NCBI GenBank assembly: GCA_046733295.1
Contig: JBKPOY010000064.1
Coordinates: 1-26,440, forward strand
Direction of reading: 5' to 3'
Source: 13-2-20CM-68-14 sp046733295
GTDB taxonomy: Bacteria > Actinomycetota > Thermoleophilia > Gaiellales > Gaiellaceae
Length of the DNA stretch: 26,440 nucleotides
The position numbers and the translations under genes are program-made. The notes beneath the pieces are model-generated. The model did not search any database and was not told where the DNA came from. It saw only the letters and a program-made list of their open reading frames with translations. Below are positions 22,179 to 26,440 of the stretch, one piece after another; positions within the stretch are counted from its first letter, which is position 1, and each line of letters starts with the position of its first letter.

Positions 22179-22844
22179 GTGAACGAGCTCGACCTCCGCG
22201 TTCGCAGACACGTCTACCGCAGCGTCGTCGAGCTCGGGCGGGCGCCGACGGTGGCCGAGCTCCGCCAGGAGCCCGGCCTCGAAGACGTCGAGGGCTCGCT
22301 GCGGCGGCTGCACGATGCGCACGCTCTGGTGCTGGAGCCCGAGAGCGGCGAGATCCGGATGGCCAATCCTTTCTCGGCGGTACCGACGCCCTATCGGGTC
22401 GAGGCGGACGGCCGCTTTTGGTACGCGAACTGCGCCTGGGACGCATTCGGGATCCCGGCCGCGCTGCACGTGGGAGGTCACGTGTCGGCCGTCTGCCCCG
22501 ACTGCGGCGAGACGCTCGAGATCGATGTCGGCGGCGGCCGCGACGCGCCGATCCCTGACGACCACGTCTTCCACGTCCTCGTCCCCGCCGCGCACTGGTG
22601 GGACGACATCGGCTTCACCTGAAGCACGATGAACCTCTTCCGGTCGGAAGAGCATCTAGAGCGCTGGCTCGACGCGAACGGCCGGGAGGCCGGCGCGATC
22701 CTCGACTCGCGCCGGCTCTGGCTGCTCGCCGAGGCCTGGTGGAGCGATCGGCTCGCACCGAACTGGGTGCCGCACACTCGCGGGCAGAACCAGGCAATCC
22801 TCGCCGGACTTGGCCTCACCACCCCGTTCTGGCAACTTCCCTGA
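22179..22844 (+). CDS. MerB-family (organomercurial lyase-like) protein with in-frame TGA, candidate selenoprotein
   Basis: The frame from GTG 22179 reads 147 codons, TGA at 22620-22622, then 73 more codons to TGA 22842-22844. Together these make 221 residues, close to MerB (about 212). Residues 1-70 look like the MerB winged-helix front. FWYANCAWDAFGIPA holds Cys85 and Asp88, equivalent to MerB Cys96 and Asp99. VCPDCG (105-110) is an extra CxxC. WWDDIGFT-[TGA]-STMNLFRSEEH puts the TGA at residue 148, which is 63 after Cys85, the same spacing as MerB Cys96 to Cys159. TGA would differ from the Cys codon TGC by one base. The hairpin downstream fits a SECIS element. If recoded, Sec would replace the second mercury-binding cysteine. 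The alternative is a nonsense mutation or sequencing error that splits the gene at 22622. Confidence 0.8.
22628..22656 (+). promoter_or_regulatory. candidate bacterial SECIS hairpin
   Basis: Bases 22635-22641 (CTCTTCC) pair perfectly with 22646-22652 (GGAAGAG) around a GGTC loop (22642-22645). A lower helix pairs 22628-22631 with 22653-22656, with a 3-nt bulge (22632-22634). The loop starts 19 nt after the TGA. From memory, the E. coli fdhF SECIS also has a GGUC loop about 18 nt after its UGA. The loop begins with G, as bacterial SECIS models require. The codons GAA and CAT, uncommon in this GC-rich window, are those that complete the pairing. Confidence 0.65.
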
Positions 22845-22858
22845 GCCGGAATAGCCGT

Positions 22859-22881
22859 CGCGGCAGTTACGTTCTGCCGCG
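22859..22881 (+). promoter_or_regulatory. inverted repeat spanning the exporter -10 box
   Basis: An 8-bp perfect inverted repeat (CGCGGCAG at 22859-22866, CTGCCGCG at 22874-22881) encloses a 7-nt centre containing TACGTT (22868-22873), a -10 box for the exporter gene. It could be a repressor operator, or a terminator for the MerB-like gene. No T-run follows, which favours the operator. Confidence 0.5.
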
Positions 22882-22905
22882 CAAGTGACCCGAGGGAGGG
22901 AAGCA

Positions 22906-24366
22906 TTGACCGACGTAGCCGCCGAACCCGATCCGCGCCGCTGGTTCATTCTCGCCGTCGTAGGCACGGCGTTCTTCATGACGATCCTCGACGTCGCGAT
23001 CGTGAACGTCGCGATCCCGTCGATCGAGACGGATCTGGACATCAAACGCGAGACGGTGCAGTGGGTCATCACCGCCTACGCGATCACCTTCGGCGGCTTC
23101 CTGCTGCTCGGCGGCCGGATGGCCGACCTGCTCGGGCGGCGGCGGATCTTCGTGCTCGGCATCGTCCTCTTCACGCTGGCCTCCCTCGCCTGTGGGCTCT
23201 CGAAGGCGGCGGACAGCGCCGAGGTCCTCATCGCCGCACGCGCGGTGCAGGGACTCGGCGCCGCGATCATTTCCCCCGCGGCGCTCTCGATCGTTACCAC
23301 GACCTTCAGCGAGGGCGCCGAGCGAAACAAGGCGCTCGGCATCTGGGGCGCACTCGGCGGCTCGGGAGCCGCCGCCGGCGTGCTCTTCGGAGGGATTCTC
23401 GTCAAGTACCTCGGCTGGGAATGGATCTTCTTCGTCAACGTGCCGGTCGGCATCCTCGTCTTCCTGCTGGCGGAGCGGATCATTCCCGAGAGCCGGGTCG
23501 AGGACGCCCAGCGCCGCTTCGACGCGGCCGGTGCGATCACGGTCACCAGCGGGCTGGCGGTGCTCGTCTACGCGATCTCGAAAGCGCCCGACGACGGGTG
23601 GGGCTCGACCCGGACGATCCTGCTCCTGATCGTCGCCGGGCTGCTGCTGGCGGCGTTCATCGTCATCGAGCTCCGAGGCAGGGCGCCGCTCGTCCCGTTC
23701 GGGATCTTCCGCAACCGTTCCTTGAGCGGAGCGAACGTCGTCGGCTTCCTGATGGGCATGGTCATCTTCGCCAACTTCTTCGTCCTGACCCTCTACGTCC
23801 AGCAGGTGCTCGGCTGGTCGGCGCTTAAGACCGGCGTCACCTTCCTCGCCACCGCGGGCACGACCGTGATCTGGGCAGGTGTCGCACAGGCGCTGGCGAC
23901 GAGGCTCGGTCCGCGGGTGGTCATGACCGCCGGCCTGCTCGTCCTCGCGGCCGCGCTCTACTGGTACACGCGCATTCCAGTCGACGGGAGCTACTGGCCG
24001 GACCTGTTGCCCGCCTACCTCATCTTCGCCGTCGGGCTGGCATTTGCGTTCGTGCCCGTCTCGATCGCCGCGCTCACAGGAGTCGCACCGCACGAAGCAG
24101 GGCTCGCCTCGGGGCTCCTGAACACGAGCCAGCAGATCGGCGGCGCGATCGGCGTCGCCGTCGCGACCACGATCTTCAGCACCCAGGCGAAGGATCTGCT
24201 CTTGACGGGGCATACACCGGCCGAGGCGTACACCTCCGGTTACCAGCACGCGTTCTGGGCGCTCATGGCGCTGTCGCTGGCCGGCGCGGTGGCGGCCTTC
24301 GTCCTGCTGCGGGGAGTGAAGAGGCCCGGCGTGGAGGAGCACGAGCCGGCGGGAATCGTGATCTAG
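22906..24366 (+). CDS. DHA2-family (14-helix) MFS drug exporter
   Basis: From TTG 22906 the protein has 486 residues and about 14 hydrophobic helices. Family marks are TILDVAIVNVAIPSIETDL (26-44, helix 1 motif of DHA2), GGRMADLLGRRR (69-80, motif A), the antiporter motif C region GALGGSGAAAGVLFGG, and a C-terminal cytosolic tail. It should export drugs or other amphipathic compounds using the proton gradient. I prefer TTG 22906 because GGGAGGGA precedes it at good spacing and the -10 box TACGTT puts the transcript start near 22881; GTG 22885 would add seven residues. Its promoter lies inside an inverted repeat, so it may be repressor-controlled. Confidence 0.92.
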   Translation: MTDVAAEPDPRRWFILAVVGTAFFMTILDVAIVNVAIPSIETDLDIKRETVQWVITAYAITFGGFLLLGGRMADLLGRRRIFVLGIVLFTLASLACGLSKAADSAEVLIAARAVQGLGAAIISPAALSIVTTTFSEGAERNKALGIWGALGGSGAAAGVLFGGILVKYLGWEWIFFVNVPVGILVFLLAERIIPESRVEDAQRRFDAAGAITVTSGLAVLVYAISKAPDDGWGSTRTILLLIVAGLLLAAFIVIELRGRAPLVPFGIFRNRSLSGANVVGFLMGMVIFANFFVLTLYVQQVLGWSALKTGVTFLATAGTTVIWAGVAQALATRLGPRVVMTAGLLVLAAALYWYTRIPVDGSYWPDLLPAYLIFAVGLAFAFVPVSIAALTGVAPHEAGLASGLLNTSQQIGGAIGVAVATTIFSTQAKDLLLTGHTPAEAYTSGYQHAFWALMALSLAGAVAAFVLLRGVKRPGVEEHEPAGIVI

Positions 24367-24371
24367 GGATC

Positions 24372-24377
24372 TAAGCT
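24372..24377 (+). promoter_or_regulatory. -10 box of leaderless CBS gene
   Basis: TAAGCT is followed by 7 nt and then ATG 24385. Confidence 0.55.
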
Positions 24378-24384
24378 TCGGGCG

Positions 24385-25794
24385 ATGGCGCGCGAGTTCC
24401 CCACGCTGCTCGAGCTCGTCGGCGCGACACCGATCGTCCGCCTCGACCGGCTCGGCCGCGACGTCGAGCCGGCGCTGCTGGCGAAGCTCGAGTACCTGAA
24501 CCCCGGCGGGTCAGTCAAGGACCGGATCGGCCTGCCGATGATCGAGCAGGCGGAGAAGGACGGAAGGCTCGAGCCCGGCGGCACGATCATCGAGCCGACC
24601 TCCGGGAACACCGGCGTCGGCCTCGCGATCGCCGCGGCCGTGAAGGGCTACCGCTGCATCTTCGTGATGCCCGACAAGATGAGCCAAGAGAAGATCGCGC
24701 TCCTGCGCGCTTACGGCGCCGAGGTCGTGATCTGTCCGACCGCCGTTCCGCCGGACTCGCCCGAGAGCTACTACTCGGTTTCCGACCGCCTCGCGGAGGA
24801 GATCCCCGGCGGTTTCAAACCCGACCAGTACTCCAACATGGCCAACCCCGAGGCTCACTACGAGCAGACCGGCCCGGAGATCTGGGAGCAGACGGGCGGC
24901 GAGATCGACGCGATCGTGATCTCGGTCGGCACCGGCGGCACCATCTCGGGCGTCGGTCGCTTCTTCAAGGAGCGCAAGCCGGACGTGCTGATCGTCGGGG
25001 CCGACCCGGAGGGATCCGTTTACACGGCCCAGGACGAGCGCGACGTCCACCCGTACCTCGTCGAAGGAATCGGCAAGGACACGTGGCCGCAGACGATGAA
25101 CCCGGAGGTCGTCGACGAGTGGATCCGCGTGTCCGACCGCGACTCGTTCCTGACCGCGCGCCGTCTCGCCCGCGAGGAGGGGCTCCTGGCCGGCGGCTCG
25201 GGCGGAACCACCGTCTGGGCCGCCCTGAAGGTGGCGGAGCGCCTCGGCCCCGAGGCGACGATCCTGACGATGATCCCCGACACCGGCCGGAACTACCTGT
25301 CGAAGTTCTACGACGACAACTGGTTCCTCGACCACGGCTTCCTGGATCGGCGCGCGCGGGTGCCGACCGTCGACGAGGTGCTGGCCGCGAAGCGCGCCGA
25401 AGAGCCGGAGCTGCCCGCGTTCGTCGTCATCGGCTCGCATCAGAAGGTCGGCGAGGCGATCGAGCTGATGCAGCAGTACTCGATCTCGCAGCTACCGGTC
25501 GTCCGCGACGGCGCCTCCGAATCCCTCGCCGACGTGGTCGGCTCGCTCCAGGACCGGGACCTGCTCGACCGCGTGTTCAAGAATTCGGACGCGCTGCACG
25601 AGGACGTCGCCACGGCGATGCAGCCTCCGCTCGCGACCATCGACATCCGCGACTCGCTCGACGAGGTCTTCCCAATCCTGACCGGCCGCACGAACGCCGT
25701 CGTCGTCGCCCGGGACGGTCGGCCGGTCGGCGTGATCACCCGCTCGGATCTGCTCGACTACCTCGCGCACCAACGCGGCAACTCGAGCGGTTGA
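24385..25794 (+). CDS. cystathionine beta-synthase / cysteine synthase with CBS-domain pair
   Basis: The 469-residue protein is a fold-type II PLP enzyme followed by two CBS domains. PLP Lys45 is in NPGGSVKDR, PTSGNTG at 71-77 binds the substrate carboxylate, GTGGTISG (182-189) holds the phosphate, and GGSGGTT and IPDTGRNYLSKFYDDNWF complete the core. Residues 345-462 form the CBS pair (SISQLPVVRDG, NAVVVARDGRPVGVITRSDLLDYL). This is the architecture of mycobacterial Cbs (Rv1077-like), which makes cystathionine from homocysteine and serine; cysteine-synthase activity cannot be excluded. No N-terminal heme domain. It is leaderless and overlaps bolA by one base (TGATG). Confidence 0.93.
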   Translation: MAREFPTLLELVGATPIVRLDRLGRDVEPALLAKLEYLNPGGSVKDRIGLPMIEQAEKDGRLEPGGTIIEPTSGNTGVGLAIAAAVKGYRCIFVMPDKMSQEKIALLRAYGAEVVICPTAVPPDSPESYYSVSDRLAEEIPGGFKPDQYSNMANPEAHYEQTGPEIWEQTGGEIDAIVISVGTGGTISGVGRFFKERKPDVLIVGADPEGSVYTAQDERDVHPYLVEGIGKDTWPQTMNPEVVDEWIRVSDRDSFLTARRLAREEGLLAGGSGGTTVWAALKVAERLGPEATILTMIPDTGRNYLSKFYDDNWFLDHGFLDRRARVPTVDEVLAAKRAEEPELPAFVVIGSHQKVGEAIELMQQYSISQLPVVRDGASESLADVVGSLQDRDLLDRVFKNSDALHEDVATAMQPPLATIDIRDSLDEVFPILTGRTNAVVVARDGRPVGVITRSDLLDYLAHQRGNSSG

Positions 25795-26027
25795 TGGCCC
25801 TCGACCGCCTGCGCGGCCTGCTCGAGCAGGCGTTTCCCGAGGCGGCCGAGGTCTCGATCGAGGATCGGACCGGCGGCGGCGACCACTTCCTGGTGTACGT
25901 GCGCAGCCGGCGCTTCGACGGCATCCCGCTGCTCGAGCAGCACCGCCTCGTCAACGAAGCCCTCGCAGCCCCGTTCGCGGATGGCACGATTCACGAGCTA
26001 CGGATCTCGACGAAAGGAACTCAGTGA
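25794..26027 (+). CDS. BolA-family protein
   Basis: The 77-residue product has the whole BolA fold: a first helix (LDRLRGLLEQAFPEA), the strand pair around GGGDHFLVYVRSRRFDG (27-43), the LLEQHRLVNEAL helix (46-57) with His50, and IHELRISTK (66-74) with His67. BolA proteins partner with monothiol glutaredoxins in iron-sulfur delivery or sensing. ATG 25794 overlaps the CBS gene stop. The glutaredoxin gene starts inside its stop codon (GTGA), so the two partners should be translationally coupled. Confidence 0.9.
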   Translation: MALDRLRGLLEQAFPEAAEVSIEDRTGGGDHFLVYVRSRRFDGIPLLEQHRLVNEALAAPFADGTIHELRISTKGTQ

Positions 26028-26395
26028 GCGAGTTGCGCGAGCAGATCCAGAACGTGATCGACAACGAGGATGTCGCGATCTTCATGAAGGGGACGCCGCA
26101 GTTCGTGATGTGCGGCAACTCGATGCGCGCGCTCGAGGCGCTGCGCCGCGCCGGCGCGCCGGTGACCGCCGTGGACATCCTCCCCGACCCGCGCTTTCGC
26201 CAGGAGCTGAGCGAGCTCTCGAACTGGCCGACCATTCCGCAGGTCTTCGTCCGCGGCGAGCTCATCGGCGGGGCCGACGTCGTCGAGGAGCTGGAGGCGA
26301 ACGGGGAGCTCGCCCGCACCCTCGAGGAGAAGCTGGGGGCCGGCTACCGCGACGCCGCGGCGGTCGAGAACGTGATCGCTCTGACGCCGGCCTAG
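26024..26395 (+). CDS. Grx4-type monothiol glutaredoxin (CGNS active site)
   Basis: The 123-residue product has IFMKGTPQFVMCGNSMRALEAL (19-40), then WPTIPQVFVRGELIGGADVVEEL, the standard Grx4/GrxD pattern. Lys22, Cys30 and the TIP loop are present, but the CGFS active site reads CGNS, with Asn in place of Phe. Monothiol Grx proteins bind a 2Fe-2S cluster with a thiol cofactor and hand it to partners such as BolA. GTG 26024 overlaps the bolA stop; AAAGGA lies about 5 nt upstream. The C-terminal ~20 residues (LGAGYRDAAAVENV) are a short extension. Confidence 0.92.
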   Translation: MSELREQIQNVIDNEDVAIFMKGTPQFVMCGNSMRALEALRRAGAPVTAVDILPDPRFRQELSELSNWPTIPQVFVRGELIGGADVVEELEANGELARTLEEKLGAGYRDAAAVENVIALTPA

Positions 26396-26440
26396 GCTAG
26401 CTCCGAAGCGTCGGCCTGCAGGCGCGAGCCGAAGCGCAGG
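26392..26440 (-). CDS. possible 3' end of a minus-strand gene (partial)
   Basis: On the minus strand the last bases read LRFGSRLQADASELA and stop at TAG 26394-26392, overlapping the glutaredoxin stop region. Other frames here also lack features, so this is only a possible convergent gene end. No family can be named from 15 residues. Confidence 0.25.
   Translation of the reverse strand, partial: LRFGSRLQADASELA

Noticed and set aside
22629..22844. Separate 71-residue gene starting at ATG 22629
   Set aside because: It is in frame with 22179-22619 and is the C-terminal part of the same MerB-like protein; that ATG encodes an internal Met of the family motif.
1..26440. CRISPR arrays, tRNA or rRNA genes, insertion sequences, phage genes
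   Set aside because: I saw no spaced direct repeats, no tRNA-like cloverleaf with a CCA end, no rRNA sequence, and no transposase or integrase motifs.

Overview
The window is very GC-rich (about 70% by eye) and gene-dense. Adjacent genes often overlap by 1-11 nt, and GTG starts are common. Protein content (leaderless genes, a MerR-like/cyclase fusion, a CtaG-type oxidase assembly factor, PurB and PurC of actinobacterial type) suggests an actinomycete, probably of the Thermoleophilia/Gaiellales kind. This placement is inference from protein style, not a database result.

The backbone is de novo purine synthesis on the + strand, broken into blocks by mostly opposite-strand genes. Block 1 is the purD 3' end and purE (1-464). 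Block 2 is purB-purC-purS-purQ (1138-4250). Block 3 is purL-purF (14007-17281). Block 4 is purM-purN-purH (19141-22141). Together they cover every step from PRPP to IMP except PurK, which is not in the window. Between blocks 2 and 3 lies a mixed region: a small conserved protein, a membrane GGDEF protein, a zinc metalloprotease, a secreted intradiol dioxygenase, VOC proteins, a BNR propeller protein, an FAD monooxygenase, a glyoxalase I, a MerR-like/adenylate cyclase fusion, and an EamA-GNAT-SnoaL operon. Between blocks 3 and 4 are ctaG, a two-helix membrane protein and a VOC-like protein. After purH come a MerB-family gene, a DHA2 exporter, and an overlapping run of cystathionine beta-synthase/cysteine synthase with CBS domains, BolA and a monothiol glutaredoxin.

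The most striking observation is the MerB-like gene at 22179-22844. It is one continuous frame interrupted only by TGA at codon 148. That codon falls exactly where organomercurial lyase has its second catalytic cysteine: the spacing from the first catalytic Cys is 63 residues, as in MerB C96-C159. The TGA is followed by a hairpin with a GGTC loop 19 nt downstream, resembling a bacterial SECIS element. This looks like a selenocysteine-containing organomercurial-lyase-family protein.

Two further signals stand out. First, a roughly 70-bp element is present twice (557-627 and 5555-5622), each time between convergent genes, with about 94% identity over aligned bases and frame-breaking indels. Second, ten start codons lie 6-8 nt downstream of a TANNNT -10 box, implying widespread leaderless transcription. 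This rule also places the purL start at a CTG codon and reveals a symmetric bidirectional promoter at 18482-18488.
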